From an uncultured Oscillibacter sp. (lineage in GTDB: Bacteria; Bacillota; Clostridia; Oscillospirales; Oscillospiraceae), in NCBI GenBank assembly GCA_910588175.1, contig CAJUQQ010000076.1, positions 1 to 8,384 on the forward strand: 8,384 nt of DNA, given 5' to 3'. The translations under genes were made by a program, and so were the position numbers. Within the stretch, counting starts at the first letter, position 1. Each line of letters opens with the position of its first letter. Shown here in pieces: positions 1-5,163 of the stretch. The notes below the pieces were generated by a model. It was not told the DNA's origin and searched no databases. It worked only from the letters and a program-made list of their open reading frames with translations.

Positions 1-23
1 ATTACATCCTATTGGAAGAATGA
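1..23 (+). CDS. 3' end of an upstream gene, probably dipicolinate synthase subunit A
   Basis: The frame beginning at base 3 reads Tyr-Ile-Leu-Leu-Glu-Glu and then TGA at 21-23. The stop lies 10 bases before the dpaB start, a spacing typical of an operon. In endospore formers dpaA (spoVFA) usually lies directly upstream of dpaB (spoVFB), so this is most likely the dpaA C-terminus. Only six codons are visible, so the identity rests on gene order and not on sequence recognition. Confidence 0.35.
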
Positions 24-33
24 GGTGACCTGT

Positions 34-609
34 ATGCGCAAGGAACGGGTCGGTTTCGCGGTCTGCGGCTCCTTCTGCACCCACGAAAAGGTGCTGAAGG
101 CACTGGAGGCGCTGACGGAAAGCTACGAGACGGTCATTCCCATTGTCTCGGAAATTTCCGCCTTTACGGACACCCGCTTCGGCACGTCCGAGGACCTGCT
201 GGAGCGGCTGGAGGACCTGACGGGGAACGACGTGCTGCTGGATATCCCGTCGGTGGAGCCCATCGGGCCCAAGGGCCTGCTGGATGTGCTGGTAATCGCC
301 CCGGCCACGGGGAACACCATTGCCAAGCTGGCGGCGGGCATTGCGGACACGTCGGTAACCATGGCGGCCAAATCCCATCTGCGGAATGGCCGCCCGGTGG
401 TGCTGGCGGTGTCCAGCAACGACGGACTGGCGGCGGGAGCGAAGAACATCGGAGAGCTGCTGGTCCGACGGAATTATTATTTTGTACCCTTTGGACAGGA
501 CAACGCGGTCCAGAAGCCCAGTTCCCTGGTGGCGGATTTCACGAAGCTGCCGGAGACGGTGGACGCCGCCCTGCGGGGAGAACAGCTGCAGCCGATTCTG
601 CTGCGGTAA
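34..609 (+). CDS. dpaB: Dipicolinate synthase subunit B (flavoprotein subunit)
   Basis: Subunit B of dipicolinate synthase, which with DpaA converts a lysine-pathway intermediate (4-hydroxy-tetrahydrodipicolinate) to dipicolinic acid in the mother cell; the product is loaded into the spore core. The 191-residue protein has the flavoprotein-like fold signatures of the family: an N-terminal GFAVCGSFCTHEKVL strand-turn-helix (residues 7-21), EPIGPK (75-80), VIAPATGNTIAKLAAGIADT (87-106), VLAVSSNDGLA (123-133) and VPFGQDNA (151-158). Length is normal for the family. ATG at 34 is preferred because GAGGTG (22-27) sits six bases upstream; the in-frame GTG at 25 overlaps that ribosome binding site and is less likely. 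It probably forms an operon with dpaA. The family is normally under sigma-K control, but its promoter lies outside the window. Confidence 0.94.
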   Translation: MRKERVGFAVCGSFCTHEKVLKALEALTESYETVIPIVSEISAFTDTRFGTSEDLLERLEDLTGNDVLLDIPSVEPIGPKGLLDVLVIAPATGNTIAKLAAGIADTSVTMAAKSHLRNGRPVVLAVSSNDGLAAGAKNIGELLVRRNYYFVPFGQDNAVQKPSSLVADFTKLPETVDAALRGEQLQPILLR

Positions 610-619
610 ACATGTGAGA

Positions 620-653
620 AACGGGGGAGAGGCGGTTATGCCTCTCCCCCGTT
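620..653. terminator. Perfect hairpin between convergent dpaB and ssp
   Basis: A 14-base-pair perfect stem (620-633 with 640-653) with a 6-base loop starts 11 bases after the dpaB stop and 16 bases beyond the ssp stop on the other strand. Its position fits a shared bidirectional terminator. Neither flank has a real T-tract, so release may be inefficient or may need a factor. Confidence 0.7.
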
Positions 654-668
654 CGTTCCAGCGGGAAG

Positions 669-866
669 TTACAGGGACTTCTCGTAGGACTCGATCATCT
701 TCTTGACCATCTGACCGCCGACGGAACCGGCCTCGCGGCTGGTCAGGTCGCCGTTGTAGCCTTCCTTCAGGTTGACGCCAACCTCGGAAGCGGCCTCCAT
801 CTTGAACTTATCCATGGCGCTGCGGGCCTCGGGGACATTGAGCTTGTTGGTATTCTTGCTAGACAT
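669..866 (-). CDS. Alpha/beta-type small acid-soluble spore protein (SASP)
   Basis: This 65-residue protein belongs to the alpha/beta SASP family, which saturates spore DNA in the forespore, shifts it toward an A-like form and protects it from UV and chemical damage. The diagnostic C-terminal block LTSREAGSVGGQMVKKMIE occupies residues 41-59. An N-terminal block with MEAASEVGV (23-31) matches the germination-protease recognition site of the family; by analogy the cut would fall between E28 and V29. Length is normal. The start is fixed by AAAGGAGAG on the minus strand (about 874-882), seven bases upstream of the ATG. The gene is monocistronic, with a sigma-G/F-like promoter candidate upstream and a hairpin downstream. 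The gene for its likely protease, GPR, lies about 1.1 kb away. The particular ssp paralogue letter cannot be assigned. Confidence 0.95.
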   Translation of the reverse strand: MSSKNTNKLNVPEARSAMDKFKMEAASEVGVNLKEGYNGDLTSREAGSVGGQMVKKMIESYEKSL

Positions 867-924
867 AATGAATCTCTCCTTTTCATCAAATCAAACGTGT
901 TTGGGTTACTGGGTATCGCGAGCA

Positions 925-953
925 TAGTTTGACTCGAAGGAACGGGAATATGC
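925..953 (-). promoter_or_regulatory. Sigma-G/sigma-F-like promoter of the SASP gene
   Basis: On the minus strand, GCATA (949-953) is followed after exactly 17 bases by CAAACTA (925-931). This fits the forespore sigma-G/F pattern (roughly GMATR, 17-18 bases, CATNNTA) except at one -10 position. Transcription would start near 918, giving a leader of about 50 bases. Alpha/beta SASP genes are known sigma-G targets, which supports the call. Confidence 0.62.
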
Positions 954-1012
954 TGTTTTTCCGCCGGTAATTTTTTCTTTCCGTCACGATGCCGATTTTC
1001 CTTCCTCCGCCT

Positions 1013-1042
1013 CTGGATTTTTAAAAACTTCTGTGATACAAT
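1013..1042 (+). promoter_or_regulatory. Probable extended -10 promoter of the degV-family gene
   Basis: TACAAT at 1037-1042 is preceded by TG one base upstream (1034-1035), an extended -10 element. The -35 region near 1014-1019 (TGGATT) is weak. The resulting leader of about 68 bases holds a small perfect hairpin (1082-1087 with 1094-1099) just before the ribosome binding site. A pyrimidine-rich stretch lies at 956-1010, with nothing else recognisable in it. Confidence 0.5.
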
Positions 1043-1116
1043 AAATTCGCTTTTCCTCCTTGCGGCGGGAATTTAAATATGGTCCCGGGATGACGGGACA
1101 GCGGAAGGAGCCCCTT

Positions 1117-1956
1117 ATGATCAAAATCACGACAGACAGCACGTGCGACCTGCCCAAACAGCTGTTGGAGCAATACGATATCACCGTCTTTCCCCTCGGC
1201 ATCGTCAAGGCCGGAAAGCTCTATCACGACGGCGTGGACATCCGCACGGCGGACATCTCCACCCATGTGGAGGCCGGAGGCGAAATCACCACCACCAACG
1301 CGGTCAACGCCGCCGACTATGAGGACACGTTCCGCTCCCTGGCCGGAAAATACGACGCCGTGATCCACATTAACATTGGAAGCGGCTTTTCCTGCTGCTG
1401 CCAGAACGCCAAGCTGGCGGCGGAAGAGGTGCCGGAGGTCTATGTGGTGGACTCCGGGAATCTGACCGTGGGCCACGGCATGATGGTCCTGGCCGCGGCG
1501 GACGCCGCCCGGGCGGGAAAATCCGTAACCGAGATTCTAAGCCTGCTGGACGGCATGGTCTCCCGGCTGGAAACCAGCTTTGTCCTGGACCGGCTGGACT
1601 ACATGAAAAAGGGCGGCCGCTGTTCCGCCGTCACCGCCCTGGGCGCGAACCTCCTGAAGCTCCACCCCTGTGTGGAGGTAATCGACGGCAAAATGTCCGT
1701 GACCAAAAAATACCGGGGCAACATCGCCAAGGTGGTAGGCGACTACGTCCGGGAGCGGCTCCGAGACCGAGAGGACCTGGATTTCAGCCGGGTCTTTTTG
1801 GTAGACACCTGCCCAGGCGACCAGCTGGCGGGCATCGCCCGGGAAATTCTCCGGGAGGACGGCCGCTTCGGCGAGATTCTGGAGGCCAAGGCGGGCTGCA
1901 CCATCTTCTGTCACTGCGGTCCCAATACACTGGGGCTCATCCTTCTTCGGAAATAA
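1117..1956 (+). CDS. DegV-family fatty-acid-binding protein
   Basis: DegV/FakB-type two-domain protein of 279 residues; the family binds a fatty acid and in several Firmicutes presents it to the FakA kinase for phosphorylation and use in phospholipid synthesis. Family motifs in order: TDSTCDLP (6-13), the ligand-contact TTTNAVNAADY (58-68), IHINIGSGFS (83-92) with the ligand-binding serine at S92, VDSGNLTVGHG (111-121), LDYMKKGGRC (160-169) and CGPNTLGL (267-274). The start is ATG 1117: GGAAGGAG (1103-1110) lies six bases upstream and the protein then begins in the usual family way (MIKITTDST). An in-frame TTG at 1060 would add 19 unconserved residues. Unusual: ten cysteines, including three in a row (93-95) beside the ligand serine. 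No fakA-like gene is in the window. Whether the ligand is a fatty acid is inferred from the family. Confidence 0.9.
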   Translation: MIKITTDSTCDLPKQLLEQYDITVFPLGIVKAGKLYHDGVDIRTADISTHVEAGGEITTTNAVNAADYEDTFRSLAGKYDAVIHINIGSGFSCCCQNAKLAAEEVPEVYVVDSGNLTVGHGMMVLAAADAARAGKSVTEILSLLDGMVSRLETSFVLDRLDYMKKGGRCSAVTALGANLLKLHPCVEVIDGKMSVTKKYRGNIAKVVGDYVRERLRDREDLDFSRVFLVDTCPGDQLAGIAREILREDGRFGEILEAKAGCTIFCHCGPNTLGLILLRK

Positions 1957-1959
1957 TCG

Positions 1960-1986
1960 AAACGGCGGGCCTTTGGCCCGCCGTTT
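1960..1986. terminator. Bidirectional intrinsic terminator between degV-family gene and gpr
   Basis: A perfect 12-base-pair stem (1960-1971 with 1975-1986) with a TTT loop and AAA/TTT arm ends. The plus strand continues with one more T and the minus strand reads TTTCGATTATTT after the stem, so it can serve both convergent genes. It lies three bases after the degV-family stop and seven bases beyond the gpr stop. Confidence 0.87.
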
Positions 1987-1993
1987 TCCACGC

Positions 1994-2890
1994 TCACGCC
2001 AGCAGCGCGTTGATCTCCTCAATCTCCAGCTCTTGCAGGGCCCAGTTGACCCCATAGCCCACCACCTTGCTCAGCTCCCGGACCTGCTGGTCCACGTCCC
2101 GGGTGGTCACCGTCAGGGGAGCCTTTCCGTGGCGCAGCCGGGTTTCGTCCAGCTCCGGAATCCCCGCCTCCTCCAGCAGATCCGCCGCCAGAGTAGCCGC
2201 CTCCACCACCGTGGGCACGCCGATGGCGAACACGGGAACTCCCAAAGTCTCCCGGTTCAGCGCCGCCCGGTGATTTCCCACGCCGGAGCCGGGAACAATG
2301 CCCGTATCTGAGAGCTGCACCGTGGTACACATCCGGCCCACCCGCCGGGCGGCCAGCGCGTCGATGGCTATGACGAGAGAGGGCTTCACCTGCTCCACCA
2401 GTCCCCGGACGGCCTCGGCGGACTCCACGCCGGTGGTGCCCAGCACCCCCGCCCGGAACACCGCCACAGGGCGGAACCCGGCAAAATGCTTGGGCATGGC
2501 GGCAACGAGATGTCGGGTGACCAGCACGCTGTCCGCCGCCAGGGGGCCTACGGCGTCCGGAGTCATGGCGGCGTTCCCCAGACCCACCACCAGGGCGGGA
2601 CCTTCCGCCGGGAGCATGGCTTTCAGCTGAGTCCCCACCGCCCGGACGGCCCGCTCGAAAAAGTCCGCCTTCCGCTGCCAAAAGCTGGTCAGGTCAATGG
2701 TGAGGTAGCTCCCCTGGGGCTTTCCCAAGGCCTCCTCTCCCCTCTGGTCCAAAATCTCCACCCGGGTCACCGGGTAGCCCTCCTCCCGGGATTTCGTAGC
2801 CTTGACGCCGGAGAGCCGGGTCGTCTTTTCTGTGGATTCCTGCCAAAGCTCCCGGGCCTCCAACGCCAGGTCTGTGCGCTTCGCAAACAT
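1994..2890 (-). CDS. gpr: Germination protease GPR (spore protease, peptidase family A25)
   Basis: GPR cleaves alpha/beta SASPs in the first minutes of germination, releasing DNA and amino acids. The 298-residue product shows family blocks: RTDLALEA (5-12), LVVGLGNAAMTPDAVGP (100-116), VIAIDALAAR (173-182), SDTGIVPGSGVGNHR (194-208) and the C-terminal DVDQQVRELSKVVGYGVN (265-282). D112 and D177 match the two aspartates (Asp127 and Asp193 in Bacillus numbering, from memory) proposed as catalytic in this atypical aspartic protease. The start is set at 2890 because GGGAGGC (2897-2903) lies six bases upstream; an in-frame ATG at 2923 has no ribosome binding site and lies upstream of the predicted transcript start. 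The usual autocleavage point falls in RTD/LA, which leaves a propeptide of only 7 residues, against 15-16 in Bacillus. The gene stands alone, convergent with the degV-family gene. Confidence 0.95.
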   Translation of the reverse strand: MFAKRTDLALEARELWQESTEKTTRLSGVKATKSREEGYPVTRVEILDQRGEEALGKPQGSYLTIDLTSFWQRKADFFERAVRAVGTQLKAMLPAEGPALVVGLGNAAMTPDAVGPLAADSVLVTRHLVAAMPKHFAGFRPVAVFRAGVLGTTGVESAEAVRGLVEQVKPSLVIAIDALAARRVGRMCTTVQLSDTGIVPGSGVGNHRAALNRETLGVPVFAIGVPTVVEAATLAADLLEEAGIPELDETRLRHGKAPLTVTTRDVDQQVRELSKVVGYGVNWALQELEIEEINALLA

Positions 2891-2923
2891 AGGACCGCCT
2901 CCCAAACCGAAAATTTCTTGCAT

Positions 2924-2952
2924 TAGGGTTTGCGGGAAACAGCGAACTATGC
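2924..2952 (-). promoter_or_regulatory. Candidate sigma-G/F-type promoter of gpr
   Basis: On the minus strand a GCATA element (2948-2952) is followed after 17 bases by AACCCTA (2924-2930). The -35 is identical to, and the spacing the same as, the SASP promoter at 925-953, but the -10 matches the consensus only partly (its last three bases CTA fit). A start near 2917 gives a 27-base leader with the GGGAGG site. Forespore control of gpr is established in Bacillus. Confidence 0.45.
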
Positions 2953-2956
2953 GAAA

Positions 2957-3037
2957 AGAGTCTTGAAAAATTCAAGGCTCTCAGGCTGTCGAAACCGTAT
3001 ATTCGCCAGCCTGATTCAGACCTTATAAAGGTCTGAA
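2957..3037. repeat. Three abutting inverted repeats upstream of gpr
   Basis: Three hairpins follow one another with no spacer. (1) 2957-2967 pairs with 2971-2981, 11 pairs with one G-T wobble. (2) 2981-2988 pairs perfectly with 3007-3014, with an inner CGAA/TTCG pairing at 2990-2993 and 3002-3005. (3) 3015-3024 pairs perfectly with 3028-3037. On the minus strand hairpin 1 is followed by TTTT and could act as a terminator just ahead of the gpr promoter. The core of hairpin 1 recurs in the terminator at 3137-3157. No coding capacity was recognised. It may be a small non-autonomous repeat element or a stack of terminators that insulates gpr. Confidence 0.6.
2980..2994 (+). repeat. Copy 1 of a 15-base repeat, CTCAGGCTGTCGAAA
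   Basis: Matches the 15-mer at 8330-8344 at 14 of 15 positions (G versus C at position 6). Both copies sit in intergenic, hairpin-rich DNA immediately after a stem. Two copies 5.3 kb apart suggest a dispersed intergenic repeat of this genome, but the family cannot be named from the window. Confidence 0.45.
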
Positions 3038-3049
3038 AAACGTTTGATT

Positions 3050-3084
3050 GAAAACGAAAGGAACCCTTCCTGGGTTCCTCTCGT
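3050..3084 (-). terminator. Intrinsic terminator-like hairpin, minus strand
   Basis: Arms 3054-3066 and 3072-3084 pair over 12 of 13 positions around a 5-base loop, including an 8-pair perfect core AGGAACCC/GGGTTCCT. On the minus strand the stem is followed directly by TTTTC, which gives it polarity. It lies about 65 bases beyond the stop of the SLOG gene and would back up the nearer terminator at 3133-3157. Confidence 0.6.
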
Positions 3085-3132
3085 AACTCTCTTCCTTCCC
3101 GTCCCGGGTGGTTTCGGCGCTTTTGACACTCT

Positions 3133-3157
3133 GAAAAGTCTTGAAAAATTCAAGACT
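3133..3157 (-). terminator. Terminator overlapping the 3' end of the SLOG gene
   Basis: A perfect 9-pair stem, AGTCTTGAA (3137-3145) with TTCAAGACT (3149-3157), around an AAA/TTT loop, followed on the minus strand by TTTTC. One arm includes the stop codon and the last serine codon of the SLOG gene, so the hairpin begins inside the coding sequence. Its core is nearly the same as the hairpin at 2957-2981. Confidence 0.7.
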
Positions 3158-3665
3158 CTTCCACCACCAGCGGCAAATCCACAATCGAGACCCTCCGGCT
3201 CATGGCATACTGCATGGTGTACCGCGTGCCGCCAGGGGTGCCGTCAAACGCGGCGATGAGCAGCGAGGCGTGGTCCACCATATAGCGGTCCCGCCGCTGC
3301 ATGCAGGAGGGTGTGTACCTGGTGGAAACCAGGGTCTCGAAGTCACAGGCCTCCACCAGACGCCGGTACCGCTCCCGCTGGTCCGGGGACCAGGCGTCCG
3401 CCTGGGTGGGGCAGGGGATGGCGGCCTCCACCGTCACATCCGGCCGGCTTTCCCGAAGGGCCAGGACCGCCTCGCAGAAATAGAGATCGCAGCCCAGGGC
3501 CATGCCGCAGAGGAAGTGGCGGCAGCCCTCCTCATAGGCGGTCTCCACCGCGTCGGCGATGCGCCGTTTCAAAGAGAGGCAGCGGGGGTCCTTCTCGTTG
3601 TACCGCCAGGGCAGCTTCCCGGGGCGGTGGCCGGTAAAGCAGCAGCTAATCTGTCTGGACCGCAT
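3150..3665 (-). CDS. SLOG-family protein (DUF1273 / YpsA-like)
   Basis: The 171-residue protein resembles the YpsA/DUF1273 branch of the SLOG superfamily, Rossmann-like proteins thought to bind nucleotide-derived ligands. Visible hallmarks are FTGHRP (10-15) at the first nucleotide-binding loop, LCGMALGCDLYFCEAVL (52-68) with the acidic residues D60 and E65, AIPCPTQADAW (82-92), RDRYMVDHASLLIAAFDG (125-142) and GGTRYTMQYA (145-154), where the GGT turn would line the ligand pocket. Length is close to the YpsA norm. The start is supported by AAGGAGGTC (minus strand, 3671-3679), about five bases upstream, and by a near-consensus sigma-A promoter further up. The gene is monocistronic and divergent from the NUDIX gene. 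Nine cysteines, including a CC pair at 8-9, are more than usual. The biological role is unknown; ligand binding is inferred from the family. Confidence 0.83.
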   Translation of the reverse strand: MRSRQISCCFTGHRPGKLPWRYNEKDPRCLSLKRRIADAVETAYEEGCRHFLCGMALGCDLYFCEAVLALRESRPDVTVEAAIPCPTQADAWSPDQRERYRRLVEACDFETLVSTRYTPSCMQRRDRYMVDHASLLIAAFDGTPGGTRYTMQYAMSRRVSIVDLPLVVEES

Positions 3666-3700
3666 GGGAGGACCTCCTTCCCCGGCAGAATGATGGAACC

Positions 3701-3729
3701 ATTATAGAACATCCGTTCCGAAATGTAAA
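3701..3729 (-). promoter_or_regulatory. Sigma-A promoter of the SLOG gene
   Basis: On the minus strand, TTTACA (3724-3729) and a perfect TATAAT (3701-3706) are separated by 17 bases. A start near 3694 leaves a leader of about 29 bases containing the strong AAGGAGGTC ribosome binding site. Confidence 0.85.
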
Positions 3730-3755
3730 GCCTTTTCTTTTCACAGTGGAAGGAG

Positions 3756-3761
3756 TATAAT
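3756..3761 (+). promoter_or_regulatory. Possible -10 element of the NUDIX gene promoter
   Basis: A perfect TATAAT lies in the divergent region, but the -35 position 17 bases upstream (3733-3738, TTTTCT) is poor and there is no TG extension. If used, it would give a leader of about 114 bases before the NUDIX start. The match could also be chance, since the bases overlap an alternative ribosome-binding-site/ATG pair (GGAAGGAG at 3748-3755, ATG at 3760). Confidence 0.35.
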
Positions 3762-3800
3762 GGATTCTAGGGTTTATTTTGAAATAGCGGTATGGTGGAA

Positions 3801-3824
3801 AAAACTCACCCGCTTGGGAGTTTT
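3801..3824 (+). promoter_or_regulatory. Hairpin in the NUDIX leader, attenuator-like
   Basis: AAAACTC (3801-3807) pairs perfectly with GAGTTTT (3818-3824), with further short C/G pairing inside across a small bulge. The descending arm ends in TTTTG, so it resembles a weak intrinsic terminator placed in the leader. There is no recognisable riboswitch or T-box. It may be chance. Confidence 0.25.
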
Positions 3825-3881
3825 GTCATGTTTCAAACAAGCCCTAAGCGGCGCGCCGCCGCGGGAAGGAGAGGACAGCGC

Positions 3882-4349
3882 ATGCTGTATTCCACCCTGT
3901 GCTATCTGGAGCGGGGGGACGAGTACCTGATGCTCCACCGGGTAAAGAAAGACCACGACGTGAACCAGGGGAAATGGATCGGCGTGGGAGGCAAGTTTCA
4001 GGACAGAGAGAGTCCTGAAGACTGCGTCCTCCGGGAGTGCCAGGAGGAGACGGGGCTGACCCTGACGGACTACCGCTACCGGGGGCTGGTGACTTTTGTC
4101 TCCGACCAGGCCCCCACGGAGTACATGCACCTCTTCACCGCCTCCGCCTGGACCGGAACCCCCCACCCCTGCGACGAGGGGGAGCTTCAATGGATCAAGA
4201 AGGCGGACCTTCTGTCTCTGCCGTTGTGGGAGGGGGACAAGATTTTCCTCCGCCTCCTGGAGGAGGACGCGCCCTTTTTCTCCCTCAAGCTCCGCTATGA
4301 AGGGGACAAGCTGGCCGGGGCGGCGCTGAACGGGAGGCTCCTGGACTAA
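3882..4349 (+). CDS. NUDIX hydrolase (MutT / 8-oxo-dGTP diphosphatase-like)
   Basis: A 155-residue NUDIX pyrophosphohydrolase. The Nudix box is perfect: G37, five residues, E43, seven residues, then R51-E52-C-Q-E55-E56-T-G58-L, which supplies the Mg2+-binding glutamates. The WIGVGGKF strand before the box and the ELQWIKKADLLSLPLWEGD segment (101-119) after it resemble MutT/NUDT1-type 8-oxo-dGTP diphosphatases that cleanse the nucleotide pool; substrate specificity cannot be settled from sequence. The start is ATG 3882, because GGAAGGAGAGG (3864-3874) lies just upstream and the protein then begins directly with the first beta strand (MLYSTLCYL). An in-frame ATG at 3792 would add 30 residues rich in basic and small amino acids with no family similarity. 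The gene is monocistronic, divergent from the SLOG gene, and ends one base before a bidirectional terminator. Confidence 0.92.
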   Translation: MLYSTLCYLERGDEYLMLHRVKKDHDVNQGKWIGVGGKFQDRESPEDCVLRECQEETGLTLTDYRYRGLVTFVSDQAPTEYMHLFTASAWTGTPHPCDEGELQWIKKADLLSLPLWEGDKIFLRLLEEDAPFFSLKLRYEGDKLAGAALNGRLLD

Positions 4350-4350
4350 A

Positions 4351-4375
4351 AAGCCGCCCTGAAAAAGGGCGGCTT
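4351..4375. terminator. Bidirectional terminator between NUDIX and acetyltransferase genes
   Basis: A perfect 10-pair GC-rich stem (4351-4360 with 4366-4375) with a GAAAA/TTTTC loop. On the minus strand the stem runs into TTTTTAG, a good T-tract for the acetyltransferase gene. On the plus strand the tail is weak (GGAGATT). It lies one base after the NUDIX stop and eight bases beyond the acetyltransferase stop. Confidence 0.83.
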
Positions 4376-4383
4376 GGAGATTC

Positions 4384-4989
4384 TCAGGTTTCCCGGTGTT
4401 CCCGGAGGGCGGCCTCCCACTTCTCCCGGTCCGCCTCCGTCAGGGGGCGGATTACCCGGCAGGGATTGCCCCCGGCCACCACCCGGGGCGGTATATCCCG
4501 GTTGACCACGGACCCGGCAGCGATAACGGAGCCCTCCCCGATGGTGACGCCGGGGAGAATCACCACGTTGCCCCCAATCCACACGTTGTCCTCAATGGAG
4601 ACGGGGCGGCCGTATTCCAAGTCTGTATTCCGGACCTCCGGAACCATGGGGTGGTTCACGGTGTAGATGCAGACCCGGGGGGCGATGTAGACCCGGTTCC
4701 CAATGGTGATGGGAGCGATGTCCAGAAAGACGCAGTCGTAGTTGGCAAAGAAATAGTCTCCCACGGAAATCTGGGTCCCGTAGTCACAGCGGAAGTTGGA
4801 CTCCACCCAGGCGTCCTTTCCGGCGGAGGCGAACAGCTCCCGGATGGTGGCGTCCCGGCCCTGAAAATCATCCGGGGACAGGGTGTTCAGCCGATGGCAA
4901 AGCCGCTTGGCCCGCATCCGGGCCTCCGTCAGCTCCGGATCCGGGGGATAATAAAGCCTTCCGGCCAGGCGTTTTTCCTGTTCGGTCAT
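4384..4989 (-). CDS. Maltose/galactoside-type sugar O-acetyltransferase (LacA/Maa family)
   Basis: A 201-residue left-handed beta-helix acetyltransferase that transfers acetyl from acetyl-CoA to a sugar hydroxyl in the cytoplasm. Residues 1-60 form the helical Maa/LacA N-terminal cap (MTEQEKRLAGRLYYPPDPEL onwards). Hexapeptide repeats run from about 70 to 175 (ITIGNRVYIAPRV, VWIGGNVVILPGVTIGEGSVIAAGSVV). The catalytic histidine is H113 in YTVNHPM, equivalent to LacA His115; N83, W138 and the C-terminal GNPCRVIRPL block are also in place. Length matches the family. The start is supported by AGGAGGG on the minus strand, about seven bases upstream, and by a strong sigma-A promoter. It is monocistronic with no sugar-use genes beside it, so the natural acceptor is unknown; a detoxifying role for non-metabolisable sugars is a common proposal for the family. 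Confidence 0.93.
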   Translation of the reverse strand: MTEQEKRLAGRLYYPPDPELTEARMRAKRLCHRLNTLSPDDFQGRDATIRELFASAGKDAWVESNFRCDYGTQISVGDYFFANYDCVFLDIAPITIGNRVYIAPRVCIYTVNHPMVPEVRNTDLEYGRPVSIEDNVWIGGNVVILPGVTIGEGSVIAAGSVVNRDIPPRVVAGGNPCRVIRPLTEADREKWEAALREHRET

Positions 4990-5019
4990 GGAAATCCCTC
5001 CTGCAAAATCGTTGGGTCT

Positions 5020-5048
5020 ATTATAGCGGAACGGCGAAGGCTGGTCAA
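5020..5048 (-). promoter_or_regulatory. Sigma-A promoter of the O-acetyltransferase gene
   Basis: TTGACC (5043-5048) and a perfect TATAAT (5020-5025) on the minus strand are 17 bases apart. Transcription would start near 5013, leaving a leader of about 24 bases with the AGGAGGG site. It lies downstream of the transporter's terminator, so the two genes are separate units. Confidence 0.87.
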
Positions 5049-5097
5049 GAAAAGCCTTGCAATTCTTGGGGAATCTGGTATATAGTGGAGAAAGGCG

Positions 5098-5129
5098 AAA
5101 AAAGACGGAGCCGAAGCTCCGCCTTTTTT
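5098..5129. terminator. Strong terminator of the sodium symporter gene
   Basis: 5098-5111 pairs with 5116-5129 over 13 of 14 positions (one A-C mismatch) around a CGAA/TTCG tetraloop, with six A's on one arm and six T's on the other. On the minus strand it lies about 35 bases past the transporter stop. The symmetrical A/T ends make it able to act on either strand. Confidence 0.9.
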
Positions 5130-5163
5130 AAGGCTAGGACCGTTTCCTTTCGGGAAAACTGGC

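Noticed and set aside
887..988. 33-codon minus-strand frame starting at GTG 988, upstream of the SASP gene
   Set aside because: The nearest purine-rich ribosome-binding-like sequence is too far away, the product (MTERKNYRRK...) is not recognisable, and the frame overlaps the better-supported SASP promoter.
1021..1476. 151-codon minus-strand open frame over the degV-family start
   Set aside because: It overlaps the recognised DegV-family coding sequence in antisense and shows no conserved motif.
3851..3864. GC-only GGCGCGCCGCCGCG stretch in the NUDIX leader, considered as an operator or CpG-like element
   Set aside because: It contains an 8-base palindrome but is short, and such stretches are expected by chance in DNA this GC-rich.
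4396..5085. 229-codon plus-strand open frame
   Set aside because: It lies opposite the O-acetyltransferase gene and that gene's sigma-A promoter; its composition is that of a GC-rich shadow frame.
5138..5160. Small TTTCC/GGAAA hairpin just after the symporter stop
   Set aside because: The stem is only about five pairs and weak; the strong hairpin at 5098-5129 explains termination.
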